The notes under the pieces are model-generated. The model worked only from the letters and a program-made list of their open reading frames with translations, made no database searches and was not told the origin of the DNA. A program made the translations under genes and the position numbers. 64,000 bases of DNA, from assembly GCF_027943255.1 (NCBI RefSeq), contig NC_072896.1, positions 39,458,501 to 39,522,500 of the forward strand, written 5' to 3'. Shown here piece after piece: positions 23,301-35,485 of the stretch (its first letter is position 1; each line of letters begins with the position of its first letter). This DNA comes from Anastrepha obliqua (taxonomy: Eukaryota; Arthropoda; Insecta; Diptera; Tephritidae).

Positions 23301-24066
23301 CCCATTCAACGACCTTTCGTATTTGGTTGGCTGTAAAATAAAAACAATATAATTATTTTTATTTAAATAAAGGAATTAAAATGGCTAGAGTATGAAAAAT
23401 AGGAATATTACAACCGAGATATTCCTTTGCACATATGGGAGGGCCATGAGTTGTCAGCATCGAAAGGGACATCAAAAAGACGGTAATATGTGTTGCTTTT
23501 TTTTGTATTATACAATTCATCATACTCGCAAAATAGCATATTTTAAATAATGCAAATATGCATGCGGATTAAATTCATGAAAACAAAAACTATCATTTAG
23601 AAATATTTGTAAGCAAATTTGAAAGAATCTCTTTTGAATGAATCCAAAATTGCAATATGTAAAACAAAATGCCACAGAAGTACAATAAAAAGCAAAGGAA
23701 GACCTTACCACACTCTGTCAATGGAGATGTACAGGGTAGCCTGTTGACAAATTAAAAAATAAATAAACTAATCACAAATATTTATTTCAATAATTATTAC
23801 AAAGAAAACAAGTGCGATTTTTTTTTTTTATTATTTCCTCTATATGTTGAGCGTTACGTCGGAATGGAATTTGGCTTTCGTACTCTGTGCCACTCGCTGT
23901 GATCTCGGGATGCCATTCGCCTCAGCAACGATATTTTCTTTTAATGGTGATCGCTGGGTTTGTATCATAAACTTTACTTTTTAAGTACACCCACCGAAAA
24001 AAGGCCATAGCTGTAAGACCTAAATGGGTGGCCAGTATATGTCGCCGGAACGACTTATCAGTTTGT

Positions 24067-24078
24067 TAGGGAAGAAAT
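24067..24078 (+). repeat. Target site duplication, left copy (TAGGGAAGAAAT)
   Basis: Identical to 25263-25274. The undisturbed version of the target can be compared at 44568-44580 (TTAGGGAAGAAATCATGCAG) in the related relic. Confidence 0.85.
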
Positions 24079-25262
24079 AATATGATTTGATGCCCTTCAG
24101 AAGGGTGTGAACATCAAAAAACTTGACAAGGTTCAAAGACTAGTATCTGTTCTGATAACCGGCGCCATGTCAACCACACCATCGAAAGCATTATATGCGA
24201 CATTAAACTTCCTTCCGGTATATCTGCAGGCAATATATAATGCACGCAGTGAACACTTTAACAAGTGGTTAAACACGGATTATGGTCACGGTGAAATCCT
24301 GAATGGCACTTTGGGGCTTCCCGGACTGGTGGACTATGCTCACCCGCCTATACTTGTCATTACTTCGCTTACGACCTCCTACCCTCGAGGGAAGAGTGAG
24401 AACGGGACGATGTGAGATAGGGCGAGTCTATCCATGTATACACAGATGGCTCAAAGCTCGAGGGCAGGGTGGGCGGAGGTGTATACTCCGAGCATCTGGA
24501 GATCTCCTTCAGTTTTCGGCTCCCCGACTACTGTAGTGTCTTTCAGGCTGAAGTGATGGCAATAATAAAAGCCGCGACACATTTTCACTGGTAGCCAAGC
24601 GGCGATAAAATCCCTAGCAAAACAGTCGACAACCGCCAAGGTAGCCACGAAATGCCGTACATCTCTTAACGAGATGGCTGAGTCATTTCACATAAAGGTA
24701 ACTTGGGTTACTGGCGATGGCGACATTGCGGGTAACTAGCGAGACTCGGCACTACATTGACTGATGAGTACATAGATAATGGCATAGGGATACCCTTACA
24801 TATATATAAGCTGCTCATCCTTAAAGAAGTTGTAAAGAAAGCAAACGAAAGATGGCGTAATGAAGCCACCTACAAAATCGCCCGTCAACTGTGGTCGACT
24901 CTAAATGCTAAGCGCACAAAATCTCTGCTAAGCCAAACGGGCACTGCCTAATAGGTAAACACGCCTAAAGGATGGGTGTGCAAACACATGGCTTCTGTAG
25001 AAGTTGTCTAGATGAGGACGAGGAAGAGACAATCTCGCACCTACTGTGCCACTGCCCTGCTCTATTCAGACGCAGGTTTACTATTATGGGTAGACAATTT
25101 GTTAATGACTTGGAGGATCACAGTTCTACTAAAATCAGAGATATTTTAAAATTTTTGAAAAGCATACACTGGTCCTAGGAGACATAGGGACAAGCTCCCT
25201 AAGAGACATCACAATGGGCTATCAGCCATAGGACAACCGCTTCAACCTAACCTAACCTAACC
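24079..25262 (+). mobile_element. RNase H LINE, 5'-truncated, with 12-bp TSD and (CCTAA)n tail
   Basis: Flanked by TAGGGAAGAAAT at 24067-24078 and 25263-25274. RT thumb LDKVQRLVSVLITGAMSTTPSKALY (from 24107), RNase H with VYTDGSKLEG...VYSEHLE and VFQAEVMAI (about 24432-24560, shifted frames), connection HIKVTWVTGDGDIAGN, then C-terminal VQTHGFCRSCLDEDEEETISHLLCHCPALFRRRF to 25178. The 3' UTR ends in AACCTAACCTAACCTAACC. Frameshifts and stops make it dead. Confidence 0.88.
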
Positions 25263-25274
25263 TAGGGAAGAAAT
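25263..25274 (+). repeat. Target site duplication, right copy (TAGGGAAGAAAT)
   Basis: Identical to 24067-24078. It is followed by CACGCAGTATCTCTATGG, the continuation of the host mariner. Confidence 0.85.
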
Positions 25275-25303
25275 CACGCAGTATCTCTATGGTGTTCTCT
25301 TAT

Positions 25304-25425
25304 TCTTCTTCTTGATTAGCGCGATAATCGCTTACGCGATTTTGACCGAGTTTAATATAGCGTGTCTTTCGTTTCTTTCTCGTGGCAGTTGGAAACACCA
25401 AATGAAGCCAAGTCCTTCTCCACAC
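25304..25425 (-). mobile_element. RTE 3' tail fragment
   Basis: TTCTTCTTCTTGATTAGCGC, then GATAATCGCTTACGCGATTT on the + strand match the 3' ends of the RTE copies at 5744 and 35485 in reverse orientation. Only about 120 bp, inserted in the mariner-like element. Confidence 0.75.
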
Positions 25426-26384
25426 GATACCTGTTGGCCGGAACTTTCGTACCTAGGAACTAGTCAAATCTTCACTTGCTGCGTTACGTAAACGTCAAAT
25501 ATTGTAACACGAACAAAATCTACGACGAGCAATTACACACGAATCATTGGACTTGAAATACGCTTCCATTGCGAACACATATTGTTCATCAGTCCACTGG
25601 GACTTCGTGGCTCAATAACCCGCACGTATAACCCGCTCATCATTCAAGCAAAAATGTTAAATTTAAAACCTAATTTTACCACCACACACCCTGTACATAC
25701 ATACAAACACAACAACTGAAGAAAGGCAAGGAAAGAGAAATAATAATGCTATGGGGAAAAACTTCAAATTAAAGAATGTGTTACTCCGTCGGAGATGCCA
25801 CATTTAGTAGCTATCTTTTGGTATTCAGTTGGTTGCTCTGTCTGCTTCTCTTATACATATTTACCTGCTTGGCTGCCGTCTTACTTGTGCTGCCCCTTTA
25901 CAGAACGATTAAATGGAGAGAGAGAGAGTAAGAAATAAAATTTTATGAAAAGTTTTCACATTGAGGCTAGTGCTATGTAGCTGAAGTTGCAGTGAGGGCT
26001 GTAACAGAGGAAGGTTGCAGTGGAGAGCGACAGCTGACACTGGTTGGCGTACGGGTCGTGTACGTATCATTACGCTGCTGGTTGTCATCATTACTATAAA
26101 TATTACGTAGATGATTATGATGATGATGAAAATAAAAATAATGGCAGTTACACTGAGCAAAAAATTTGCTCTCTCACAGATTTATTGCCAAAGCCACTTC
26201 AACGCTAACTTTGTTGTAGCGCAATATTGCTCTCGCTCTTATTCCATTTATTTGAATTCTGTATATCAGTAAATGGTATGGATATACATCAGTACTTGTT
26301 CGTATTTGCATTTTTAAGTTAATTGAAATTAAAAGAGCCAAATGAAGAAAAAGTTAATTAGGCGATACAAAAACAAAAAAATGG

Positions 26385-27845
26385 GAGTCAAGCAGTGAAG
26401 ACGGTATAATAGCTGAATTGCTGAGATATGGCGGTCCGACTGTAGTGTTGGTTCTAACAAAAGCAGTGGAGCAAATTTGGGAATACGAAACGTTGCCTCG
26501 GGGCTGGAAATCTAGCTTAATATTCTCGGTCCATAAAAAAGGAGAGAAACGTCACTGTAACAAATACAGGGGTTTCAAAGCTTTGCCTACAAAGTATTCA
26601 CCAACATATTCGTCAACAAAATTAATCCGCTGGCAGAGGATATTCTAGGTGAGCATCCATGCGGATTTATAAACAATAGATCAACAATAGGTTACTGCTT
26701 TGTAATGTATCAAATTTTTCAAAAATTCAGTGAGCATCTACTCGACAAGGAATAATACTGAAGCTCGCCTCACTAGTTACTAGGTCTCTCACCGGAACAT
26801 TATCTAAGGTTATGGTGCAAGCAAAAACCTCTGACCCTTTCGATGTTTTCACGGGTGTTAAGCAACTGCCAGTCGTAATTTTTAACTTTGCCATCAATAG
26901 CTTCGGCCCTGGTGCGACTATTTTCTCTGGAAGCGTTCAGATCTATGCATCATCACAAGAAACCAACAGATGATGGTTGATGTTAATATCGAAAAGACTA
27001 AATACTTGTTTAGATCTCGAATCAATGGTCCCTACGGTAATTGGAAAATCGATTCCCACATATATCAGCCTTCCAGTACCTAGGTGTAAAGTTATGAAGT
27101 TCACCAGATTCGCTTACCTGCATAAAAGACAGACTGCTGGCTGCAAATAGAATCTACTACGCACACCTCAAACTGCTTACAAACAAACTCTTGTCATGAA
27201 CATGTAAACTACCGATCTCTGAAACCCAATAACGACGTATCGATATGAAACATGGATTCTGACTATTGATATAAACAACTATCTCTTACGCTTTGGCCAG
27301 CCGCAGTAGCCGAATGGGTTGGTGCGTGACTACCATTCAGGAGTGTATAGGTTCGAATCTCCGTGCGTGAAACAATAAAATATGTGCCGTTCAGAGTCGG
27401 CTTCAAACTGTAGGTAACTCTATTTGTGGAACAACATCAAAATAAGAGCAGGAGCTCGGTCAAACACCCAAACAGGGCTCCAATTAATCTTACGCTTGAG
27501 CGTAAAATTTTAAAAAGAATTTTCAGTCCCGTACGAAAGCCTTCTATGTCTTAAAGAATAAAACATAACATTGAGATCGAAGTATAATACTTATGGACAA
27601 AACAGTGCAGTACAGGCGCTAGCTAGGACACGTATATCGCGAATAGATGACAACAGAATTGCAAAGATGTTTAATTCTCGCATTTTGGGCGGCAGAAAGC
27701 GTGGGCGGCCACCAAGAAGGTGAGCAGCATGAACGCACGAAGAAGCCAATGCAATGAACCGAAATGCATGGAGCGCAATAGTAAAGGAAGCATTAGCTCA
27801 CACCGAGCTGTAAATGCTATGATGATGATGATGATGATGAAATAA
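26385..27845 (+). mobile_element. RTE/R4-like LINE, decayed, with (GAT)n-type tail and nested SINE
   Basis: RT blocks: SEDGIIAELLRYGGPTVVL, LPRGWKSSLIFSVHKKGEKRHCNKYRGFKAL, EDILGEHPCGF.NNRSTI (about 26640-26690), VNIEKTKYLFRSR (26980) and, after the SINE, IAKMFNSRILGGRKRGRPPRR and AMNRNAWSAIVKEALAHTEL. It ends in (GAT)n-type repeats at 27820-27841. Many stops. Confidence 0.75.
27299..27478 (+). mobile_element. tRNA-derived SINE (copy 5)
   Basis: Best-preserved head: GCAGTAGCCGAATGGGTTGG (A box), GCGTGACTACCATTC, then GGTTCGAATCTCCGTG (B box). The body has GTCGGCTTCAAACTGTAGG and AGCAGGAGCTCGGTCAAACA. It lies inside the LINE at 26385-27845. Confidence 0.85.
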
Positions 27846-28504
27846 AAATTTCTGAAGGGAGAACAAAAAAGTCTTTCCCCTGGCACGTCACGCACCCTTT
27901 AGATAATATTTTCACCACTGTCCTCAATCGAGTACAATTCAAAATCGTTGCACGACACTCAAATGTCACTTGTCTGAATTAATTAAGTGTAATTGTATTT
28001 CATATTATTGCTGATGATGATGACGACGGTAATGATGTCAAAAAGTCAAAGGCAAAAAACTTAATATGCTAGAAGACATTTTCCTTTTTCAGTCTTCATA
28101 CATTTATTTATGAAATTTTTAAATATTGTATTTTATTACTTATTTCCCTTTTCACCATTTTTGCATTCATCAAAGTCTCTTGTAAGCTGTCACATACTCG
28201 TACGCGTACTTAAGTTGGATCCTTTTTATGGAGGAAATTCAGTACGTTTGTTAAAAGTATTTATTTGGCTGGAAAATATCATTTAATGAGGTGTATGAAT
28301 TTCATAATCTTCAGTACGTTTATAAACGAAAGCAAATATAAAATACTGCAATAATTTTTAATCATCACTGCAACAAATACTTGTTCATTACTATAAATGA
28401 ACCAGTCAAAAGAAATTCCTCAAAGCAGTAAAATGTAAGACGTGGTTTTCAAGTTTTTCTAAATCGCAAATTGAATAAAAAATTGAACAAAAATCTTCTA
28501 CCTT
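27846..28504. other. Unassigned AT-rich sequence
   Basis: No recognised element. Confidence 0.35.
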
Positions 28505-29125
28505 TGACAAAAAGCACGCACGTAGTTACATATGCGAACGATACGGTTGTACTGACCATTGTAATGGCCTTGCTTCCACTGCTTCATTTCTCTTGCAGCA
28601 CGACCTCCATAAAGTTAGTATTTGGTTAAACAAATCTCGTATAAAAGCCAATCAGACCAAATCTGTACAGATTACTTTCACACTCTGCAAATACCGATGT
28701 CTTCCAGTAACTTTAAGTCACTGCCAAATACTTCAAGCCGATCAGGAAAAATACCTGGATTCGATAGAAGGCTGGCACGGCTTCCACAGATATTCTTGAA
28801 GCGTAGGTAACTGCGATCAAAACTTCGCTCACTTTGCTGGCTACTCAATTAAACCTCTGCATTATCACTGGGAAACAAAATTTTGATCTGCAAATCTATA
28901 CTACAGTCAAAATGGGGTCCAAGTATGAGACTCAGCCTCTAAATCAAGCATACAAATTCTTCAAAGATTTCAATCCAAAGGACTACGCATATCCACATAT
29001 ACACCAGGGTATATCTGCAGCTAAATTTAAAAGTATACTTTATTCGCTGAAATTAGCAATATTAGCAAATCTTCAAATCTTTAATTTAATAAAAAGTGTA
29101 TACCCACCGATTTACCACACAAGAT
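28505..29125 (+). mobile_element. Jockey-like LINE RT 3' fragment
   Basis: VVTYANDTVVLTI (the FADDT box with A-N-D), LLQHDLHKVSIWLNKSRIKANQTKSVQITF, CQILQADQEKYLDS, then in shifted frames YLGFDRRL, LLNNTSALSLGNKILIYKSI and QSKWGPSMRL. The order is that of Jockey-clade RTs around and after the active site. Dead. Confidence 0.75.
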
Positions 29126-30050
29126 TTAAAATCTGAATTATGCGCGTTGGTTAAGATGCTAATGTATCCGCAGAGTATTAATATAAATATAAGCACTATA
29201 AGGGTATAGAGATTATTAACTACCGGGAACTATACATGATGCAAATAAGTGTACGGCGATCTGAAGATACAACAAGAAGCAATAAAAACAATGTGCAAAT
29301 TCAATAAATATGGTTTCTGGCACGAAAACGGAACTTCGGCATAAAGAGGAGTTTTTAAGATACTATCGGAGCAGTATCAACTGTTTTTTGACACTTAAGC
29401 TCCTGTATTGAAGCAATTTTCGCTATTTTTCTATAAATTTATTCCAAACAGTTGAAACTTAGGCGAATTTGTCCCTTTGCAAACGTTGGCTCCTCTCATT
29501 TTTTTTGTCGAAGCGAATGAACGAACGTAGAATCTCGGTGAAATCACGCCTACTCATAGCTGAAGAAAAAAATTTTCATCCCCACTTGTTATTTCATAAG
29601 TATTCATGTCTCAAAGTGCTTCCTTCGTATGCGTGCATACAATATTGCAAAAAATGCCTTCAATTTTGCTTGCGTTAGTATCCATTTTTCCCCCAAAACG
29701 CGAGATGCTTCTAATTCTGTGGCAAGTTCTTATATGTTCTAAGATGTGTAGTAATAATTAGTAATAAAAATACACTACTTAGCTCCCCCTTCATAATATT
29801 TCTTTTTGCATATTTACACATTACACGAGTAGTATCGTAACAATAGTAAATATAGCCGATCGCGACTAATCTGACGTGACTCTGCTCTCTCTTTTTGTGA
29901 AAAATACATTCCCGTAGAACCCGCGACATTGTATTTCTCAGAATAATGGTTTCCTCGGAATCATATATAATATTTTGTCGCGAAAATAGATTGCAACACT
30001 TACCAGTTGTTGTAGCTACCCCAATATCATTTCATTACATAGAAACTTGC
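29126..30050. other. Unassigned AT-rich sequence
   Basis: No recognised ORF or element. Confidence 0.35.
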
Positions 30051-30249
30051 ACCAGTCATTTTGACTGGTACTGGTATAAGTATCAATAACAGAAAATATA
30101 TTTGTTACGAATATATAATATATAAAATAATATAAAGTTCCTAGAACTGATTCTTTAGCTATAGCTGCAAAAGTCATGATATCATTACAGAAAGAAAATA
30201 TTATATGCAGCAGGGGTTTTCAATTCAAAACCCAGTCAAAATGACTGGT
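30051..30249. mobile_element. Putative 199-bp MITE with palindromic ends
   Basis: Left end ACCAGTCATTTTGACTGGT. The right end, CCCAGTCAAAATGACTGGT, is its reverse complement except for one base. Each end is itself a near-perfect palindrome (ACCAGTCA/TGACTGGT). AT-rich interior without coding. No target duplication was found. Confidence 0.5.
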
Positions 30250-32478
30250 CTAGCAAATCTAGTGTTAATTTTTCACTGCATATCATAAATATATCGATAA
30301 TCTCTTATGGCATTTGAAGGTTTTAAGGCTCGAATTATTCTATTCCAGACCTAAAATTAATTTATTTAAACATTTTTGTACGTATTTCGCATAAAGTTCT
30401 TAAATATTATTATTACTGCTATAAAGAGAAAAATAATGTTGCAATAATTATTTTGATAATACATTTATTATTTTACATTATTTGAAAGGAAGCACTAACG
30501 GCAGCGGCTTTTGGCATTTAATATTAAATATTTTTAAGCTCAAAGAAATTAGTTCCCGTAAAGAGTAAAGTAATTTCTAAATTAACTTAAGGGTGCTAAA
30601 CTACAACCACACAATTAAACGCGTTAAAAAAAACTAAAAAATAGTGTGAGAACAGTGGAATATGGCGTTAGACACGTACAAAGTAGAAAGCATTCATGCA
30701 TGCGCCTACAAACATCAGTCATCTTAACTGCTGACACACAACCAAACATATAACTTTAGCACACAGGCTTTTCTGAGTATTTGCATACACATCCACATTT
30801 TCATACGTTCACATACAAATTTGCAAGAACAAACAGTCATACCAAATATGTACGCATCTTTCTTACTTACATACACCGCTCACACTCTACCAGTACACAC
30901 AATTTATGCCAGTTTCATTTCCATTACAGTTTTTTGTGAATTAATTAGAAAACTTTTCTCAACTGCCACCAAAAGAGTTTACGCATTACATGTAGAGAAA
31001 GTAGAGCTGTGAATAGAGTAGAGGCATAGAAATATTAATGAATGAATGTGGGAATGTTGAGCTGTTTTATTCTGTAGATTTTACATACATACTCTTATAT
31101 GTATGCGTATTTGTATTTGTGTGCGTATACGTAGACATAGACTTTATAAAGATAAAGTTGTGTGCCCATAGGGGCATGGAACTCTTCGTTATCACACATA
31201 TTTTTAGTAGAACATCACCTAAGGAACTACTCTCTAAATAATTATACACAGCTTACCGCACAGCCTCCTCAGGAGCTCGGCAGCTCAGCAGCTCAGCAGC
31301 TCTTCAACTCTTTAATTCTATTTCAATTACTGTTACAGCAGCTTCCTGTAATCTGCGTTAACTTTTGCTCTTCCTCAACTTGCGTGCACAAATCGTAAGT
31401 GGAGTTCAAAATTTCGGGATGACTTGCGCGTTGAGTGGTATGAAGTGCAAATTTAACTTAAAATGGAATAGGAATTTGCATTAAGATGCAATTCTGCATT
31501 GTGCACAAAAGTTGGATGCACAAATATAAATGGGTACATCTACGCATAGTTATGTGCATATGTGTGAACACTTAAATAAAGGTAACAAATAATCCTAACT
31601 GAATTTTAAATATTCGCAAAGTTCATTAGATATAATTACGCATGTCGTCACGCCCAGACGCACTCAGTGATTCAGTAAAAAGAAACTTTCTTCTTATTTT
31701 CTTGCGCGTATTTACTTACAACAAGGGCTAATGGGTAAATGTTGAGTGAAAATAAATAATTTACGAAATACCCAGACAAATTGGTGTATTTCTCTGTCTG
31801 GGCATAATTAATAAGTTGAACGGCACACGAAACAGAAGAGCATTACAAATCCGCTTACCCCGCTTGCGTACAAAATATTTAGTTATTTAGTTATGTGTTT
31901 TGTACAGATTTTCATTTAAGTAAACTGAGTTTGGCGTTGTGTATGTCATAGAGTGTCAATTAAGTAATCACTTTCCCAATTAGTTATCTTTAAAACTTTT
32001 ATTAGTCAAGCAAAATATGTAGTTTTCTTCGGGTATTGCATAAGGGAAATAGCGAATTTTATAATTAAATTAACTCAGTTTTCAATGCGAATTACTACAG
32101 CCACTGACAAGGCCAGCTGCTCAGTCTCTGAATACATCTATGTGCAGGCACATACACATACATACATGCATACATACACATAAGTACATAAAGCCTAAAT
32201 GTCCGTATGTGCGATTCTGCTTAATAGCGTGTCCCGGAGCTAAACTATAAAGAGTTTTCAAATGGGAAGTAGAGCAATTAACAATTAAATGCAAATGGCC
32301 TAGCACCATGGCATTTGTAAATTATGATGGAAAATACATATATTTTTGTTGTTTTGTTATCATGGGGTACAACTAACTTTCAGAAATTCTCGAATTTTCG
32401 ATTTGAAGTCACATCAAAATTATCTCACTGGCGCTTCTTAATAACGAACATCAATGAATTTTAGTATTCAGTATAACG
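30250..32478. other. Transposon-poor stretch with simple repeats
   Basis: TACA/TGTA-type repeats near 31080-31140 and 32150-32180. GCTCAGCAGCTC repeats occur at 31275-31305. No gene seen. Confidence 0.35.
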
Positions 32479-32595
32479 GCCGCCGTGCGTGACTTCCATT
32501 CGGAATTCGGAGAACATAGATTCGAATCTCCGTGAAACACCAAAATGAAGAAAAACATTTTTTCTAATAGAGGTCGCTGAACGGAAAACCTTTAG
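32479..32595 (+). mobile_element. tRNA-derived SINE head (copy 6)
   Basis: GGCCGCCGT, then GCGTGACTTCCATTCGG and AGATTCGAATCTCCGTGAAA, with an A-box deletion. It is followed by 'TTTTTCTAATAGAGGTCGC', the start of the body. Confidence 0.7.
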
Positions 32596-32699
32596 ACCTT
32601 TTGTGCCCTCTATTCATCATAGTACCGCATCCACACCCAGCTCTCTTCATAAACCCAAGGTGGAACTCAATTGAGCTGAGCGTATGTGTCTTTCTTCCG

Positions 32700-33450
32700 G
32701 CCATAACCGGCCGAGAAGGAATAGGCATCTGGCATGGCATAATATTCCAAAAGAAGATGTGCTGGAGTTTCCGGCACATTATTGGAGTCAGTAGAGCATA
32801 CTCTAAGCCTATGTATGTAGATGACTGTGCTATCTGCTGTGACCTGTGAGTATGCCAGTAAGCATTCTCAGTTTATCCTTTGGGATGGTTATGAGGTTAT
32901 ACACACCAGTAAGAACTTTGCTTGGCGTAACACCATAATTTAATGCCAGCTTGCATCTGGTTGCTGGAGATCCTTGCTTCTAAGCTCCTCCTTGATGGTG
33001 TATTGTTTAATAGCAAGGAAGGGTTCCGGTCCTATTAATAACGAGGCTGTAGCCTATCTAGTCTATGCATTCGATACTTTGTTTTACTCCTATGTCCTGA
33101 GACCTATATGACTCGGAAGCGATTGTGCATTCTTAGCAAATTCAATCTGGATGCACTCGAGAAGTAATGAAAACTTAACTTGACAGGATGAGAACGCCTT
33201 GAGTGCCGACTGACTTTCGTGCAGAATAACAATTCGCTCATAGTCAGATGGAATACATTTCGCTTGGAAGATACTGAAAAAACTACCCATCAGTACCTAC
33301 TGCTTTTTTTTGCCATATATGCCATGGGCTATGTCTTCATGTGTCCGCGGGCCGTCTGTATACCAGTACAGAGTACACTTTTGGAGTCTCCTTTCGAAAG
33401 CAAGTGTACTCAAGTTTACTTTATCGTCTAGCTCGGCCCTTCATTTTTCT
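32700..33450 (-). mobile_element. RNase H LINE C-terminal fragment
   Basis: Minus-strand: VLVYTDGPRTHEDIAHGIYG (RNase H first-D block), SIFQAKCIPSDYERIVILHESQSALKAFSS (second and third blocks), LECIQIEFAK, then KDKLRMLTGILTGH. Several frames and stops. 32564-32779 may be its 3' region. Confidence 0.65.
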
Positions 33451-33589
33451 CCTTAATTACTTTTCTCTATTATCTCTCGGTAGCAGGGCCAGTGGGCAGG
33501 CTCAACTATTGTATGCATATTCTTGGATGGGTTCACTTTTCTTTTATCAAAGCCATATGAAATAGGGTACCCTTAGTTGATTGCATATT

Positions 33590-33965
33590 GTATACTATAT
33601 GAAGCAGTGTCCGCTCGATCACCACCTCCAACGCAATCGCTGGGCAAATGTGCATCGCTCCCGTGATGCAGACACAAGCTAAACGCTGAAGCTTTGTCAG
33701 TGCTGCTCGTAATATCGAAAGAGCGGTTCTCGATACCCACGTATGTTATCATTGGCTTAATAATCTTGGTATACATACATCCCAAATTTTTGAGTTACTC
33801 TCGTGGAATTTCCTGCCAAACATTTGCACACAATGAGGGCCTTAGTTGCTTTTTCCAGCTAATCTTAGTCCAAGATAAGGACAAGTTACTTAACTTCGCC
33901 GACCATTCGACATTATCCATATTGATTTCCCTTATTACTGGTATGTTGACCTGTATAAATATGTT
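33590..33965 (-). mobile_element. LINE RT thumb fragment (RNase H LINE type)
   Basis: Minus-strand KLQRLACVCITGAMHICPAIALEVVIERTLL parallels the 'VQRL.SVLITGAM..TPS.AL' block of the 24107 copy. IWDVCIPRLLS lies upstream of it. Confidence 0.6.
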
Positions 33966-34176
33966 TTACCATCAAGTCGGTTCAAAGTATATTTCGGAGT
34001 GATCAGTTCTACTTCGGTAATCTTGAAATGAGCTTTCAAATCCAACGTAGAATTTTACTTGCCAACAGGTGCTACTTTGGACTAAGTAGGCAAATGACGA
34101 ACTAAACTAATACTCTATGAGGCTCTCACCATACCCGTTCTATCGCACGACACAGAAGCTTGGACGATGGCAATAT

Positions 34177-34188
34177 CCGATAAGGCAT
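34177..34188 (+). repeat. Target site duplication (CCGATAAGGCAT), left
   Basis: Identical to 35125-35136. It lies within the RTE codons for ...SDKA. Confidence 0.85.
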
Positions 34189-35124
34189 TGTTGTTGTTGT
34201 TGTAGCAGTAACTTTGTCCTGTCAGTGTAGTGCAATCACCGGTCGTCTTCGTCCAGCTCATCTAATGGTAGGCCCAGGAAACTTGCTGTTTCGACAGGTT
34301 GGGCCTAGAGGGAGAGCAGTGTTAGATGATTGGGTTAGATGGAGCATGTGAAAAGGTGGTTAGTGTCATGTGGGGGGCCTTCACGTGCCGGACATATGTT
34401 TAGTATGTCGGAGTCGATTCTGGATAGGTAGAAGTTGAACCTGCTACAGTATCCAAAACGTAATTGTGCCAAGGTTACGCGGGACTCTCGGGGAAGTTGG
34501 AGCTCTTGTCTGCGATTGGTGGTGGTTGGACTCCGATGACGGCAATCGGGGGTCGGGAGCTTAAGAAGGTGGTAATGGTCTATCGATGAATGTCGTTTAT
34601 TGTCTGTCTGTACACTGTCCGATCCAGTAGCTGTCGGTCTGTTTTGACCTGGATCTCGTCCGCGTAATTGAGGAAGTGCCTCCTGACATGCCTGGGAGGT
34701 GTCTCAGGCTCAAGGAGGTGTCTGCATGGGTGGGACCTCCGGTAACATCTTAACAGAAACTGCTTGCTGAGCAGTTTATAATGCTCCTTTACAGGGAGAA
34801 TATAGGCCTCGTCATGTAAATGTTGTAGTGGGAACATCAGAAAACATCTTGTCGCAGCACTAATGGCAGTGATCTGACAAGTCTGCAGCTTCATCCACTG
34901 CGAAATACTGGTTCCATGCGATCAGACAGGCGCAGTATAGTTTAAAACCGGACGGCCTATTGCTTTTAATGTCGATAGCAACATTTCTTTGTCTTTGCCT
35001 CACGTGCTGCTGACAAGCGATTTGAGAACCTTGTTCCGATGTTGGACTTTAGTGGCAATAGCGGTTGTATGCGCTGAGAAGGAGAGCAAACTGTCCGAGG
35101 TAAGTCCTAAAATATTGAGGTTGC
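34189..35124 (-). mobile_element. LINE (PHDTNHLF family) inserted in the RTE, with 12-bp TSD
   Basis: Minus-strand: LLEPETPPRHVRRHFLNYAD, LDRTVYRQTINDIHR, AVIGVQPPPIA, RVTLAQLRFGYCSRFNFYLSRIDSD, then PPHDTNHLFTC, with a 3' (CAA)n tail shown as TTGTTGTTGTTG at 34188. CCGATAAGGCAT flanks it at 34177-34188 and 35125-35136. 5'-truncated to 936 bp. Confidence 0.88.
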
Positions 35125-35136
35125 CCGATAAGGCAT
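35125..35136 (+). repeat. Target site duplication (CCGATAAGGCAT), right
   Basis: Identical to 34177-34188. The RTE frame resumes here. Confidence 0.85.
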
Positions 35137-35485
35137 CCCTTGGAGTGATTGCGGAAGATTTTTGGGCCATTGCACGTTAGCAACGACGAGTTCGTAGGCG
35201 ACGTAACCATGAGCTGTATGAACTTTACGACGTCATAGACATAGTGCAGCGAATAAAGATGCAGCGGCTACTCCGGTTCTGAAAGTATTCGATGGGGTAC
35301 CAGCTGGTGGTAGCAGAGGATGAGGAAGGCCTACCCTGCGTTGAAAAGGTCAGGTAGAGGAGAACATGATTTCATTTCGTGTTTTCAACTGGCGCCGGTT
35401 AGCACGAGAAAGAAACGAAATACGCGGTTTATTAAATTTGGCCAACATCATGTAAGCAGTTATCGCGCCTATCAAGAAGAAGAAA

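Larger units (their letters stand above)
23732..25693 (-). mobile_element. Mariner-like element (CAGGGT ends) carrying nested LINE and RTE insertions
   Basis: CAGGGTAGCC at 23732 and, reverse complemented, CAGGGTGTGTGG ending at 25693, each next to TA. On the minus strand the N-terminus is at 25620-25500 (WTDEQYVFAMEAYFKSNDSC, a DUF4817-like HTH). The C-terminal portion is at 24090-23860 (LPNKLISRSGDIYWPP, ENIVAEANGIPRSQ). A related relic is at 44290-44720. The catalytic region is mostly absent or degenerate. Confidence 0.65.
33985..35485 (+). mobile_element. RTE-like LINE split by another LINE
   Basis: Before the insertion: QRRILLANRCYFGLSRQMTN, then KLILYEALTIPVLSHDTEAWTMAISDKA. After it: SDKASLGVIAEDFWA..., VPAGGSRG, and VFNWRRLARERN, then 'ATCGCGCCTATCAAGAAGAAGAA', the shared RTE 3' end and GAA tail. 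Same family as 5744-6363. Confidence 0.85.

Noticed and set aside
25240..25262. (CCTAA)n resembling a telomere repeat
   Set aside because: Only about four units at the end of a LINE with a TSD. Not a telomere or interstitial telomeric array.
27299..27365. Sequence resembling a functional tRNA gene
   Set aside because: A- and B-box-like motifs are present but the cloverleaf is not complete, and the same head recurs in many dispersed copies with a common body. It is a SINE head.
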